Numbered from the stretch's first letter, positions 43,465 to 53,473 are shown. The stretch is 64,000 bases of DNA from G965240365 sp965240365 (GCA_965240365.1 OZ251218.1:1426001-1490000); one strand, 5' to 3'. Program-made: numbers and translations. Notes: generated from the sequence alone by a model not told the origin.

Positions 43465-44694
43465 ATGTATTCACTGATCAATAAACGCATCGTGCTGGGG
43501 GTGACGGGCGGCATCGCGGCCTATAAATCGGCTATCCTGGTACGCCTGTTGCGGCAGGCGGGGGCGGAGGTGCGGGTCGTGATGACACGGAATGCGCGGC
43601 AATTTATCACGCCGCTGACCCTGCAGGCCCTGTCCGGCCAGCCGGTGCATACCGATTTGGTCGATGTCGAAACTGAATCCCGCATGGGCCATATTGAACT
43701 GGCCCGCGCGGCCGACCTGATTATCGTGGCGCCCGCCAGCGCCAATTTCATCGCGCGTTTTGCCAACGGTTTTGCTGAAGATCTGTTGAGCGCCCTGTGT
43801 CTGGCGGCGGACGGCCCGGTCCTGATCGCGCCGGCCATGAACCGGCAGATGTGGCAGCATGCGGCCACCCGGGAAAACGTGGATCGCCTTGCGGCCAGAG
43901 GGATCCGTATCCTGGGGCCCGCGGCCGGCGATCAGGCCTGCGGCGAGGTGGGCCCGGGCCGCATGCTGGAACCCGAGGCGCTGCTGGCGGCGCTGGCGGA
44001 GTCTTTTGCAACTGGCCTCCTGGCCGGTTCGCGCTTGCTGGTCACGGCCGGCCCCACGCGCGAGGCTATTGACCCGGTGCGCTTTATCAGTAACCGCAGC
44101 TCGGGGCAGATGGGCGCGGCCGTGGCTCGGGCCGCGCATGAGGCCGGGGCCGCTGTGGCCGTGATCGCGGGGCCGGTCAGGCTGAATATGCCCGCTGCGG
44201 TTAAACTGACCCGGGTCACCTCGGCCGTGGAGATGCGCGCGGCCGTCATGCAGAGTATCGCCGGGATGGATATTTTCATTGCCGCCGCCGCCGTTGCCGA
44301 TTACCGTCCGCAATCGGTGGCAGAGCGCAAGATCAAAAAACAAAATGACCGGCTTGAACTCAGGCTGATAAAGAATCCGGATATACTGGCCGAAGTGGCG
44401 GCCCTGGAAAACGCGCCGTTTACGGTCGGTTTTGCGGCGGAAACCGAGGCCCTTGAGGCCAACGCGGCGGCCAAACTGAACCACAAGAAACTCGACATGA
44501 TCGCCGCCAACCGGGTGGGTGAAGGCCCGGCCGGGGAGGCCCTGGGGTTTGACGCCGCTGATAATGCCCTGACGGTGCTGTGGAAAGAGGGCAAACAAGA
44601 ACTGGCGCCGGCGCCCAAGGAAAAACTGGCGCGTCATTTAATCCAGCTTATCGCGCGGCAGTATCATGCGAGGAATACCGTTTTGGCGCGGTGA
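43465..44694 (+). CDS. coaBC: Bifunctional phosphopantothenoylcysteine decarboxylase/synthase
   Basis: 409-residue CoaBC of coenzyme A synthesis. N-terminal CoaC flavoprotein part (1-190) shows VTGGIAAYK, the catalytic His in RMGHIELA, PAMNRQMW and the Cys in GDQACGEVGPGRM. C-terminal CoaB part (190-400) has VTAGPTREAIDPVRFISNRSSGQMG and DYRP and the Lys of NDRLELRLIKNPDIL. It is divergent from radC. The usual next gene, dut, is missing; an IS110 remnant follows. Confidence 0.95.
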   Translation: MYSLINKRIVLGVTGGIAAYKSAILVRLLRQAGAEVRVVMTRNARQFITPLTLQALSGQPVHTDLVDVETESRMGHIELARAADLIIVAPASANFIARFANGFAEDLLSALCLAADGPVLIAPAMNRQMWQHAATRENVDRLAARGIRILGPAAGDQACGEVGPGRMLEPEALLAALAESFATGLLAGSRLLVTAGPTREAIDPVRFISNRSSGQMGAAVARAAHEAGAAVAVIAGPVRLNMPAAVKLTRVTSAVEMRAAVMQSIAGMDIFIAAAAVADYRPQSVAERKIKKQNDRLELRLIKNPDILAEVAALENAPFTVGFAAETEALEANAAAKLNHKKLDMIAANRVGEGPAGEALGFDAADNALTVLWKEGKQELAPAPKEKLARHLIQLIARQYHARNTVLAR

Positions 44695-44800
44695 GCGGGG
44701 ATCGTGTATCGGCCCGGCCCGGCCTGCCTGCTGCAGGCGGCTCTAACCTGTTACTTCATATCCTCATCGCAATCTGTGGTGGGTACGTTCTACTTCTGTC

Positions 44801-45013
44801 TCAAGCCGGCCGGTACTCGGCGCCGTGATACAGCATTGGCCAGATGATGCGGGCCACCTGCCTGCAGCAGGCAGGACGGCTCACAAAGGACAACAGACCC
44901 GCACGCCGTATCGTCCGGTTAAACACCGGCTTGCCGGCCTGATTCACACCACACACTTGAAAAATAGTCTTTGCCAAATCAATACCAATTAGAGTAACTT
45001 TGATCTTGGACAC
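44801..45013 (-). pseudogene. IS110 transposase remnant, internally deleted
   Basis: The frame starts like IS110 transposases (KVTLIGIDLAKTIFQVCGVNQAGKPVFNRTIRR) and ends like their C-terminus (ARIIWPMLYHGAEYRPA). About 250 residues of the middle are missing. The 19-bp palindrome (44857-44875) sits exactly at the junction and is read in frame as QRPACC-type residues. It cannot be active. A palindrome variant also lies at 44723-44741. Confidence 0.75.
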
Positions 45014-45238
45014 CTCTTTTGTGCATTTAGGTTAAGTAAAATCTCAATTCTGGCGCTTCAGACGCCGCGCAACAAGAGGTGGCCATCTCATCCTGCCTGT
45101 TGTGGGCAGGCCTGTATGGATGCAGATATTAGAGCCGCGCCATGATTGCCTGCTGTACGCCGGTCGAATCCCGGCGGCCGCGCAGGCACTTGATCGAGTT
45201 ATGACATATCTATCAACACTAATGGAGGCTTTTTCAAC
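45014..45238. other. Short gap before rhodanese gene
   Basis: Contains the end of the IS110 remnant flank and a degenerate palindrome at about 45094-45112. A GGAGG ribosome site (45224-45228) precedes the rhodanese ATG by 10 nt. Confidence 0.4.
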
Positions 45239-45637
45239 ATGAATCTCAATCAGCTTCACTACTACCAGTCAAAACTTGCCTTCGAAATGGACAGTGCGGA
45301 TGTCTATCAGGCGCTTGAGGCCGGACGCGAACCGATCACTGTCGTTGATGGCCGCTCGCCGGAGGCCTACGCACAGGAACATATCCCGGGCGCCGTCAAT
45401 CTTTGGCACAAGGATATCTGCGTGAACCGTACGGATGATCTCGATCCTTCGCGAATCTATGTCTGTTATTGCGACGGCGTCGGCTGTAACGCTTCGACCA
45501 AAGCTGCCATGAAACTTCTGACACTGGGCTTTCAGGTTCGCGAACTGATCGGCGGTCTGGATTGGTGGATCCGGGATGGCTATGGCACCGAAGGCGCCGG
45601 CGCCCGCGATGGCAATATGCCCAGGTGCGGTTGCTAA
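45239..45637 (+). CDS. Rhodanese-like sulfurtransferase domain protein
   Basis: 132-residue single rhodanese domain: VVDGRSPEAYAQEHIPGAVNL, then the active-site loop CDGVGCNAS with Cys82 in VCYCDGVGCN. The C-terminus is Gly/Cys-rich (GNMPRCGC). Likely transfers sulfane sulfur, or binds sulfide/thiol substrates; the partner is not evident. Its TAA stop (45635-45637) overlaps a mini copy of the repeat hairpin. Confidence 0.85.
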   Translation: MNLNQLHYYQSKLAFEMDSADVYQALEAGREPITVVDGRSPEAYAQEHIPGAVNLWHKDICVNRTDDLDPSRIYVCYCDGVGCNASTKAAMKLLTLGFQVRELIGGLDWWIRDGYGTEGAGARDGNMPRCGC

Positions 45638-45668
45638 GGAAGCTCTGATTCAATCAGAGCTTCCCTAA
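45635..45668 (+). terminator. Mini repeat (hairpin 5 only) overlapping rhodanese stop
   Basis: TAAGGAAGCTCTGATTCAATCAGAGCTTCCCTAA: a perfect 12-bp stem, with A-T to G-C changes in both arms relative to the reference copy. It starts within the stop codon, as at rpsI. Probably a transcript end. Confidence 0.5.
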
Positions 45669-45897
45669 GAAGCTTCTATTGTCATTCCCGCTTGCGCCTG
45701 TCCGTAACAGGCAGTAAATTCTGGCTTAACCAGAACATCCTTAAATTGAGATTCAGACATTGATCCCGGCATATATCAGGCAATGAAAACGGTTACCGGC
45801 TATCTGGCAGGCGCGCGGCTCAGCCCGGCGCCGGCATCGGCTCCGGCGATATGAAGCCGTTGCCGGCGGCTTTGCCCGGCAACAGGGCCGGCGCGCC

Positions 45898-46815
45898 GTG
45901 AGTGCTCGCGGCCTGTCCCCGTTGCTCGCCTATTGTCTGCTGACGGGTTCGGCGGTGTTCTGGGGTTCCAATCATGTGGTCGGGCGCGGGGTGGCCGACA
46001 GCATGCCGATCGCGGCCCTTTGTTTTTGGCGCTGGGCGCTGGCCTGGCTGCTGTTGCTGCCGGTCTGCTGGCCCCATCTGAGACGCGACCTGCCGTTGCT
46101 GATGCAACACAAGCGCTGGCTGTTCTCGCTCGGCCTTATCGGTTTTGCGGCCTTCACCTATCTGATCTATCTGGGCGCGTTCAATACAATGGCGGTCAAT
46201 GTCGGCCTGATCAACGCCACCGCGCCGGTCTGGATATTGCTTATCACGGTCGGCCTGGGCGCGGCAAGGCGGCCGGGCGCGCTGCAATGGCTGGGGGTGC
46301 TGGTCAGTCTGGTCGGGGTGACGGGGATCGTGGCGCGGGGCGACCCGGCCACGCTGCTCACTATGCAGTTTGCCTCCGGCGACCTGTGGGCGCTGGCGGC
46401 CACCATCGTCTGGGCGATCTATTCGATCATGCTCGGGCATACGCCGAAAGGCGCGCATACCTTCTCGGTGCTGTTCGCCGGCACGACCATCGGCCTTATG
46501 GCGCTCACGCCGGTCATGGCCCACAGCGTGCTCGTGCTGGGCGAGCCGCTGTTCAGCCGCCTGGCCGATCCGACCATCGACATCCTTAAAATAGGTTATA
46601 TCGCGCTCGGCCCGGCCTTTCTCGGCTATCTGTGCTGGAACAAGGGAGTGGATACCGTTGGGCCCGCGACCGCGAGCGTGTTCCTGTATCTGATCCCGGT
46701 TTGTTCCAGCGCGCTCGCCATTTTATTGCTGGGCGAATCCTTTCAATGGTTCCATGCCATCGGCACCGTCCTGATCGTGCTCGGCATCTGGCTGACGACC
46801 CGCGGGGCCGCCTGA
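45898..46815 (+). CDS. EamA/DMT-family permease
   Basis: 305-residue protein with ten hydrophobic segments in two EamA repeats (about 10-140 and 155-300). Typical motifs are GSNHVVGRGVADS near the start, RWALAWL, and GPATASVFLYLIPVCSSALAILLLGESFQWFHAIGTVLIVLGI at the end. It starts at GTG 45898. Members export or import metabolites; the substrate is unknown. Convergent with the DUF2141 gene after 18 bp. Confidence 0.9.
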   Translation: MSARGLSPLLAYCLLTGSAVFWGSNHVVGRGVADSMPIAALCFWRWALAWLLLLPVCWPHLRRDLPLLMQHKRWLFSLGLIGFAAFTYLIYLGAFNTMAVNVGLINATAPVWILLITVGLGAARRPGALQWLGVLVSLVGVTGIVARGDPATLLTMQFASGDLWALAATIVWAIYSIMLGHTPKGAHTFSVLFAGTTIGLMALTPVMAHSVLVLGEPLFSRLADPTIDILKIGYIALGPAFLGYLCWNKGVDTVGPATASVFLYLIPVCSSALAILLLGESFQWFHAIGTVLIVLGIWLTTRGAA

Positions 46816-46833
46816 AGCGGACGCGCACTATCG

Positions 46834-47277
46834 CTATAAAAGCTCCAGTTGCAGGCGCAGCCGCTTGCCCGCTTCGACCGTGACACGCGCGGCGGCAAAT
46901 TCAGGCGCGCCATAGCTGGCGCTCGCGTTATTACTGAAAGCGACCGGCTCTTTGGGCGCGCCCCACAAATTTTTGTCCAGTTTTTGATTGCCGTTGAGAT
47001 CATAAAAGGCGGAGATGGCATAATCCCCGGGCGGAACGCCTGTAAAGGACACCACGGTAGCGCCCCGGGAGGCGGCGCGGGCCACTTCATAATCGCATCT
47101 CTGTCGCATGAAATTGGCTTCATTACAGAGCGCGACATACACCCGCCCGCGCGCCTTGTCGGTATTGTTGATGTCCAGGATTATTTCAGAGGCGAGGGAT
47201 TTGCCCGTTGCAATAAACAAGAGTAACGCGAACCAGGAAAATCGCCGGAGCGCAGATTTTTGCACGGAATCAGTCAT
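46834..47277 (-). CDS. DUF2141 domain exported protein
   Basis: 147-residue protein from the ATG at 47277 (preceded by GAGGTG). A signal peptide (RFSWFALLLFIATGKSLA) is followed by a DUF2141 beta-sandwich with GRVYVALCNEANFM, GVPPGDYAISAFYDLNGNQKLD and GAPKEPVAFSNNA, all typical. Function unknown; probably periplasmic or surface. An upstream in-frame start at 47319 is less likely because it lacks a ribosome site and delays the signal peptide. Confidence 0.85.
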   Translation of the reverse strand: MTDSVQKSALRRFSWFALLLFIATGKSLASEIILDINNTDKARGRVYVALCNEANFMRQRCDYEVARAASRGATVVSFTGVPPGDYAISAFYDLNGNQKLDKNLWGAPKEPVAFSNNASASYGAPEFAAARVTVEAGKRLRLQLELL

Positions 47278-47319
47278 ACCTTCACCTCTTAAAATAGTAA
47301 GCGGCCATTGACCCGGCAA

Positions 47320-47948
47320 GCCGCCGGATCAACCCGGAACATCAGGTTCAATTATACAATAAGGATATTCGGTATTTTGAGGAAGCCCTGAACAAGTCCA
47401 TCCGGGAATTGCCCGTTCACGTCAGGCGCAGTGTGCAGGTTCAGACAGAATTGAGGCTTTTCTGAGCACTTTCTGAATTCCTCGGCTACTTGTTAAGGGT
47501 CATCAGAATGTATCTATTGCCTTTGTCGTCATTCCAGCGAAAGCTGGAATCCAGGAGGCGATGCCAGGGTATTAAAGAGATTCCGACTTTACCGGTTTGC
47601 ACGTAGCGGGCCAAAGTGACTTCATTTATTGTCATTCCCGCCTCGGCGGGAATGACTTTTATAAACCACTGGATTCCAGCTTTCGCTGGAATGACGATGG
47701 GGTGTTGTTTTGGCGTTACGTCATTCCGCTCCGCCTGCAAAAACCAACCAGAATAATGTTTAATCTGCGCTAAGCTGCTTGCTACAGGCAGGTCTGCGAA
47801 ATCTGCGGATCCCCTGCCTGATTAGTCTCACGGGTATTGAACCCGGACACGCGGGCGAAAACCGGGCGTAATTGCGTTATATTAGCCCCTGCCCGGCCGG
47901 ATCAGGCATTCCGGCTGCAATAAAACCGTTCAAGTGAGGGAGTAAACC
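47320..47948. repeat. Intergenic repeats before cfa
   Basis: A degenerate half of the five-hairpin element (47379-47480) and a pair of dRS3-like inverted repeats (47527-47550 and 47672-47696) around an ATTCCCGCC..GGCGGGAAT hairpin. Further on, the sequence gives a loose TTGCGT/TATTAG promoter-like region before cfa. No gene is supported. Confidence 0.55.
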
Positions 47949-49082
47949 ATGTCTAAAATGACTTATCGCCTGCAGGATACCGTGCAGCGGCTGTGTGATT
48001 ATGCCGATGTCCGCCTGGGCGGTGATCGTCCCTGGGATATTGAGGTGCATAACCCGGGGTTTTATCCGCGGGTGCTGAAAGAGGGGTCCATCGGGCTGGG
48101 CGAGTCTTATATGGACGGCTGGTGGGATTCGGCCGGGCTGGACCAGTTTTTCACGCGGGTCAACGCGGCCCGGCTGGCCGAGCGCCTCGGCCTGGCGGCC
48201 CGGCTGCGCGCATTGCCGGCCCTGCTGTGGGACGCGCTGACCAACCGCCAGTCCATCGGCCGCGCGCGCCAGGTCGCAACCCGGCATTACGACCTCGGCA
48301 ATGACCTGTTCGAGTGCATGCTGGATCAGGGCATGAACTACAGTTGCGGCTACTGGCGCCGGGCCGATTCTCTGGATGAGGCGCAGCGCCACAAGATCCG
48401 CCTGATTTGCGACAAGCTGCAACTGGAACCGGGCCACGAGGTGCTGGAGATCGGCTGCGGCTGGGGCGGCCTGGCCGAGCGCCTGGCGCGTGACTACGGC
48501 GCGGTGGTCACCGGCCTGACCATCTCCGCCGAGCAGTGCGAATACGCCCGCCGGCGCGTGCGCGGGCTGCCGGTCGATATCCGGCTGCTGGATTATCGCA
48601 AGGTTTCCGGCAGCTTTGACCGGATTGTCTCGGTCGGCATGTTTGAGCATGTGGGACGCAAAAACTACCGGGGCTTCTTCGGCAAGGCCGCCGAGTTGCT
48701 GAAACCGGAAGGGCTGTTTTTACTGCATACGATCGGCACCGAGGAATTAACCCGATCCACCGACGCCTTTATCGACCGATACATCTTCCCCAACGGCAAA
48801 ATCCCGAATCGCGGCGAACTCAGTCAGGCCACCCAGGGGCTGTTCCGGCTGGAAGACTGGCACAATTTCGGCCCCGACTATGATCGCACCCTGATGGCCT
48901 GGCTGGCCCGCTTTGAGCAGTCCTGGCCCAAATTGCAGGGGCGCTATTCCGAGCGCTTTTACCGCATGTGGCGCTATTATCTGTGCAGTTGCGCCGGCTA
49001 TTTTCGCTCGCGCTGCGGCGAACTCTGGCAAATGGTGTTTTCACACCCGCGGAGTGAACGGCCTTATCTGAGCCTGCGCTAA
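47949..49082 (+). CDS. cfa: Cyclopropane-fatty-acyl-phospholipid synthase
   Basis: 377-residue SAM-dependent enzyme adding a methylene bridge to unsaturated lipid acyl chains. The SAM site is VLEIGCGWGGLAERLARDYGA, and other Cfa landmarks are MDGWWDSAGLDQF, HYDLGNDLFECML and MNYSCGYW. The start has GAGG nearby. The next gene, an aminotransferase, starts 35 nt later and may be co-transcribed. Confidence 0.95.
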   Translation: MSKMTYRLQDTVQRLCDYADVRLGGDRPWDIEVHNPGFYPRVLKEGSIGLGESYMDGWWDSAGLDQFFTRVNAARLAERLGLAARLRALPALLWDALTNRQSIGRARQVATRHYDLGNDLFECMLDQGMNYSCGYWRRADSLDEAQRHKIRLICDKLQLEPGHEVLEIGCGWGGLAERLARDYGAVVTGLTISAEQCEYARRRVRGLPVDIRLLDYRKVSGSFDRIVSVGMFEHVGRKNYRGFFGKAAELLKPEGLFLLHTIGTEELTRSTDAFIDRYIFPNGKIPNRGELSQATQGLFRLEDWHNFGPDYDRTLMAWLARFEQSWPKLQGRYSERFYRMWRYYLCSCAGYFRSRCGELWQMVFSHPRSERPYLSLR

Positions 49083-49117
49083 GCCTGTAATATGCAAACC
49101 TTTCGAGCAAACAAGGC

Positions 49118-50440
49118 ATGAATGCCGCGCTGGAACAATTTGACGCCTACTGGATGCCGTTTACGGCCAACCGCGACTTTAAAAAAGCCCCCCGGCTGAT
49201 CAGCCGGGCCGAGGGGCACTATTACCACACCCCCGATGGCCGCAGGCTATACGACGGTTTTTCCGGTTTGTGGACTTGCGGGCTTGGCCATTGTCACCCG
49301 AAGATCGCCGCGGCCGTGCAAAAGCAACTCGCGCAAATGGATTATTGCATGGCCTTTCAGATGGGCGGCGAACGGGCCTTTGAGCTTGCCGAAAAACTTA
49401 CCGGGATGGCCCCGCCGGGGTTTAATCATTGCTTTTTTACCAACTCCGGTTCGGAATCCGCGGATACGGCCCTGAAAATTGCGTTGGCCTATCACCGGGC
49501 CGGGGCGGCCGCGCAGCGCACCCGCCTGATCGGACGCGAACGCGGCTATCACGGGGTCAATTTCGGCGGCCTGTCCGTGGGCGGCATGGGCGCCAACCGC
49601 GCGGCGTTCGCGGCCAGCCTGATCCCTCAGGTTGATCACCTGCCCCACACGTATTGCCCCGAACACACGGCCTTCAGCCGCGGCCAACCCGAATGGGGCG
49701 CGCACCTCGCGGCCGAACTGGAACGCCTGTGCGGGCTGCATGGCGGCGAGAATATCGCGGCCGTGATGGTCGAGCCGGTGGCCGGTTCGACCGGCGTCCT
49801 GCCCCCGCCCGCGGGCTATCTCGAAAAACTGCGTGAAATCTGCACCCGGCACGGGATCCTGTTGATCTTTGACGAGGTGATCACGGCCTTCGGGCGCGTG
49901 GGCGAACCCTTTGCCGCTCAACGTTTCAACGTGCTGCCCGACATCATCACCACGGCCAAGGGGCTGACTAATGGCGTGATCCCGATGGGCGCGGTGATCG
50001 TCACCGATGAGATTTATCAGACCTTTATGCAAGGGCCGGAAAACCGGGTCGAACTGTTTCATGGCTATACTTATTCGGGTCATCCGGTGGCGGCGGCCGC
50101 GGGTCTGGCGTGTCTGGAGATTTACCGGGAAGAGGGGGTTTTCCAGCAGGCCCGCGCGCTGGAAAGCCTGTTTGAAGACGCCATGCATTCCCTGGCCGGC
50201 CACCCCAAAGTCACGGACATCCGCAACTTTGGCCTGATGGGCGCGATTGAACTCGCGCCACGCGAAGGCGCGGCCGGGCCGCGCGGCCTGGATGTTCACA
50301 AGCGCTGCTTTTGGGAAGAAAACCTGGTGATTCGAAATAATGCCGATATTTTGCAGTTCTCCCCCTTCCTGAACGCCGGGGCCGATGATATTGCAGGGAT
50401 GTTTGAAAGCGTCGGGCGGGTGCTGGATCGTATTGATTAG
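49118..50440 (+). CDS. Omega-amino acid:pyruvate aminotransferase
   Basis: 440-residue class-III PLP aminotransferase. YWMPFTANRDFK at the start and the GFSGLWTCGLGHCHPKI region are typical of beta-alanine/omega-amino-acid:pyruvate transaminases. The PLP lysine is in TTAKGLTNGVIPMGAV, and the Asp in LLIFDEVITAFGR. It lies after cfa. Likely role: amino-acid or beta-alanine catabolism; exact substrate unproven. Confidence 0.9.
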   Translation: MNAALEQFDAYWMPFTANRDFKKAPRLISRAEGHYYHTPDGRRLYDGFSGLWTCGLGHCHPKIAAAVQKQLAQMDYCMAFQMGGERAFELAEKLTGMAPPGFNHCFFTNSGSESADTALKIALAYHRAGAAAQRTRLIGRERGYHGVNFGGLSVGGMGANRAAFAASLIPQVDHLPHTYCPEHTAFSRGQPEWGAHLAAELERLCGLHGGENIAAVMVEPVAGSTGVLPPPAGYLEKLREICTRHGILLIFDEVITAFGRVGEPFAAQRFNVLPDIITTAKGLTNGVIPMGAVIVTDEIYQTFMQGPENRVELFHGYTYSGHPVAAAAGLACLEIYREEGVFQQARALESLFEDAMHSLAGHPKVTDIRNFGLMGAIELAPREGAAGPRGLDVHKRCFWEENLVIRNNADILQFSPFLNAGADDIAGMFESVGRVLDRID

Positions 50441-50469
50441 CGCCAGGGCGGAATGACGGCAAGGCGCCG

Positions 50470-50862
50470 TCAGGAATTCATCCGCAAGGACGCCTGTTCC
50501 CGGGTCTCTGAATGCTTGAGGATAAGCTCGGGCATATTGGTGTCCATGCCGATGCAGCGGGTGACCGTAAAATCGCAGCCGGGATGCTTTTTGCGGGCCG
50601 CCTCGATGATCTCGGGTATGTCCTGGGTGACATGATTCCCCGAGTTCAGAAAGTAGGGCAGGACCGTAATCCGGGACATGCCCTGATCAACGGCGGAATC
50701 AATGGCCTGTATCAAAGAGGGTTCCGCCAGTTCAAGAAAGGCGCAGGCGACCAGCTTGTATTTGTCCGTGGACAGCCGTTCCACTTTTTCCGTCAGCGTG
50801 GCGACTTCAAGGTTCGATTCTTTCCGGCGGCTGCCGTGGGCCAGTATAATCAGCGCTTTCAT
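50470..50862 (-). CDS. CbiX/SirB-type chelatase domain protein
   Basis: 130-residue single-domain class-II chelatase. The metal/tetrapyrrole histidines are AHGSRRKES (His9) and LNSGNHVTQDIP (His76). Small CbiX proteins insert Co or Fe into sirohydrochlorin; CysI in this window needs siroheme, though the two genes are 33 kb apart. It is divergent from the S9 peptidase gene at 50919. Confidence 0.85.
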   Translation of the reverse strand: MKALIILAHGSRRKESNLEVATLTEKVERLSTDKYKLVACAFLELAEPSLIQAIDSAVDQGMSRITVLPYFLNSGNHVTQDIPEIIEAARKKHPGCDFTVTRCIGMDTNMPELILKHSETREQASLRMNS

Positions 50863-50918
50863 GGTCTGCTACCTTTCTCCTGTTTTCGCGGTAATCGTTT
50901 TACGAGGATAAGCACTTT

Positions 50919-52844
50919 ATGACAGCCAAACAAAAAAAGCCATACGGCGCATGGAAATCGCCCGTCACCGCCGCGCTGATACTGGAAAGCGGCGTCGGCC
51001 TGGCGGAAATCACCCTGTTCGGGGATGCGGTTTACTGGCTGGAAATGCGGCCGCGGGAAAAGGGGCGCTGTGTGATCATGCGGCTGAAACACGGCGAGCC
51101 GGCGCAAGATATAACACCGCCCGAATATAACGTGCGGACGCGCGTGCATGAATATGGCGGCGGCGCTTATCTGGTCACGGACAGGGGCGTGTTTTTTGCC
51201 AATTTCAGTGATCAGGATATCTACTGGCTGGATCACGAACGGCGGATCATAAAATTAACCGATAACCCGCATTGTCGCTATGCCGATATGGCCTGTGATC
51301 AAGCGCGCGACCGCTTGATCTGCGTGCGCGAAGATCACAATCCCGAACAGCCGGAAGCCGTCAATACCCTTGTCGCCATTTCGCTGACCGGGCAAGGACA
51401 GGAGCGCATACTGCTTGAAGGGGCCGATTTTTACTCAAACCCCAGGCTAAGCCCGGCCGGGGATCAACTCTGCTGGATAAGCTGGGATCACCCCAATATG
51501 CCCTGGGACAATACGGCCCTTTACCTCGCCGACCTCGACAAACAGGGCCGGCCGGGGGAGATCAAACGCATCGCGGGCGGCAACGCCGAATCAATCTGTC
51601 AACCGCTCTGGTCAGCGGACGGGGCGCTTTATTTTATCTCCGACCGGAACAACTGGTGGAATCTCTACCGCTACCGGGATGACAAGATCGAACCGGTCTA
51701 TCGCATGGAGGCCGAGTTTGCCGACCCGCAATGGTCCTTGCGCGCGGCCAATTACGATTTTATTGACGCGCGTACCCTGCTGGCCATCTACCGGCAAAAC
51801 GGCATTGCCAAAATCTGCCGGATTGACACCCAAACCAACACGACAAAACCCTTGGCCCTGCCGTTCACCGATTATGAATCGCTATGCTGCAATAGCGAAA
51901 AGGCTTGTTTCCTCGCGGCCTCGCCCGCCGAATTTCCGGCAATCATCCAATACAATATCGCGCAAGCGGATTATCAACGCCTGCGGAGCGCGAATCACGC
52001 CCGTATTGACCCGTCCTGTATTTCAGTTGGCGAGCCAATAAGCATTGCGCTGGACGAAAAAAACGGGGCGCATGCCTTCTTCTACCCGCCCTGTAATAAG
52101 GATTACACCGGCCCGGCCCATGAAAAACCGCCGCTGATCGTGATGAGTCATGGCGGCCCGACCGCCGAATCGCGCCACAGCCTGAGGCCGGTTGTGCAAT
52201 TTTTTACCAGCCGCGGCCTGGCCGTTATGGACGTGAATTATGGCGGCAGCAGCGGTTATGGCCGGGCCTATCGCCGCCGATTAAACGGGCAATGGGGCGT
52301 GGTCGATGTCAATGATTGCGCGCGGGCGGCCCGCCATGCGGCCGCGCAGGGTTGGGTTGACCCCGAGCGCCTTGCGATCCGGGGCGGCAGCGCCGGCGGC
52401 TTTACCACGCTGGCCTGCCTGGCCTTTACCGATGTCTTCAAGGCCGGCGCAAGTCACTACGGCGTCAGCGATCTTGAGGCATTAGCGAAGACCACGCACA
52501 AGTTTGAATCCCGCTATCTGGATTCCCTGATAGGCCCCTACCCGCAAGACAGGGAAAAATATCAGGCGCGCTCGCCGCTGCACGCCGCCGACCGGCTGGC
52601 CTGCCCGGTCATCTTTTTCCAGGGGAAAGAAGACCGGATCGTGCCGCCCAATCAGGCCGAGATGATGGTCGCGGCGCTCAAGAAAAAGAACATCCCCGTT
52701 GCCTGCCTGATTTACGAAGGCGAACAGCACGGCTTCAGGCAGGCGGAAAATATAAAGCGCACCCTGGAAGCGGAATACTATTTTTACTCCAGAATATTCG
52801 GTTTTGAAGCCGCTGATGAGATAGCGCCGGTTAGTTTCGAGTAG
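50919..52844 (+). CDS. S9 family prolyl oligopeptidase
   Basis: 641-residue serine peptidase. An N-terminal beta-propeller (about 20-370) is followed by the alpha/beta-hydrolase domain with the nucleophile in RGGSAGGFTTLA (about Ser491), Asp in KEDRIVPPNQ and His in GEQHGFRQ. The catalytic order is as in dipeptidyl aminopeptidase/acylaminoacyl peptidases. No signal peptide, so cytoplasmic. A MITE follows 9 bp after the stop. Confidence 0.92.
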   Translation: MTAKQKKPYGAWKSPVTAALILESGVGLAEITLFGDAVYWLEMRPREKGRCVIMRLKHGEPAQDITPPEYNVRTRVHEYGGGAYLVTDRGVFFANFSDQDIYWLDHERRIIKLTDNPHCRYADMACDQARDRLICVREDHNPEQPEAVNTLVAISLTGQGQERILLEGADFYSNPRLSPAGDQLCWISWDHPNMPWDNTALYLADLDKQGRPGEIKRIAGGNAESICQPLWSADGALYFISDRNNWWNLYRYRDDKIEPVYRMEAEFADPQWSLRAANYDFIDARTLLAIYRQNGIAKICRIDTQTNTTKPLALPFTDYESLCCNSEKACFLAASPAEFPAIIQYNIAQADYQRLRSANHARIDPSCISVGEPISIALDEKNGAHAFFYPPCNKDYTGPAHEKPPLIVMSHGGPTAESRHSLRPVVQFFTSRGLAVMDVNYGGSSGYGRAYRRRLNGQWGVVDVNDCARAARHAAAQGWVDPERLAIRGGSAGGFTTLACLAFTDVFKAGASHYGVSDLEALAKTTHKFESRYLDSLIGPYPQDREKYQARSPLHAADRLACPVIFFQGKEDRIVPPNQAEMMVAALKKKNIPVACLIYEGEQHGFRQAENIKRTLEAEYYFYSRIFGFEAADEIAPVSFE

Positions 52845-52852
52845 GCGTTTAC

Positions 52853-53158
52853 TAGGGCCTGTTTACACTATGTTGGCCGTCCTGCTTGAGTCTGTTTTGC
52901 GCGCCAGCAAGGCGGAAGGAGCGCAGTGTAGTTGCGCTACTCAAGCGACTGACCTGCCTGCAGCAGGCAGGCAACGAAGCTGGGGCGCAAAACAGGCCAA
53001 GCCCTGCGGGTTGTGTCCCAAACTGCGCCACTCGGCGTTGCTTGCCTGCCTGCTGCAGGCAGGTCGCTCATTTGGAGTGACCAAACTACGCTCCGCGCGC
53101 CTTGATTGGCGCAGTTTGGGACACAACAGGACGGCCAACATAGTGTAAACAGGCCCTA
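52853..53158. mobile_element. MITE, full-length 306-bp copy
   Basis: Nearly identical to 29127-29432, with paired differences in the terminal repeats (ACTATGTTGG and CCAACATAGT). Both palindromes are present (52953-52971, 53045-53063). TA at each end marks the target. Confidence 0.88.
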
Positions 53159-53473
53159 ACAGTGACAACCTGCCTGCTACAGGCAGGCGAAAGCTGGCAT
53201 CCATTAGTTTATGAAATACATTTCTGCATGGATGGGAATGACAGCCAAACACACCATTCCGACAAGCAGACAGAATCGTAATCCATTTCACTCCCCGGTG
53301 CTGCCCTCATGGATTCCTCGGCCGCTTGTTCCAGGCCTGCCTGCAATAGGCAGGTGCCTGGTCGCGCTTTGCCAGAATATAACTGCTAAGTTTTTTAGTG
53401 CCATAGAGCGCCGTATTTGCTGGCAATACCATTCAGCTTGCCCATGTTGTCAAGTGAGCCCGCCCGCGCTTGA
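53159..53473. repeat. Intergenic remnants after MITE
   Basis: Two degenerate 19-bp palindromes (53169-53187, 53336-53354) and traces of the ATTCC repeat. No gene is visible. In related bacteria amiB often follows tsaE; here it is absent. Confidence 0.5.

Noticed and set aside
45044..45259. Minus-strand open frame before the rhodanese gene
   Set aside because: It overlaps the ribosome site and start of the rhodanese gene and includes a palindrome; no family resemblance.
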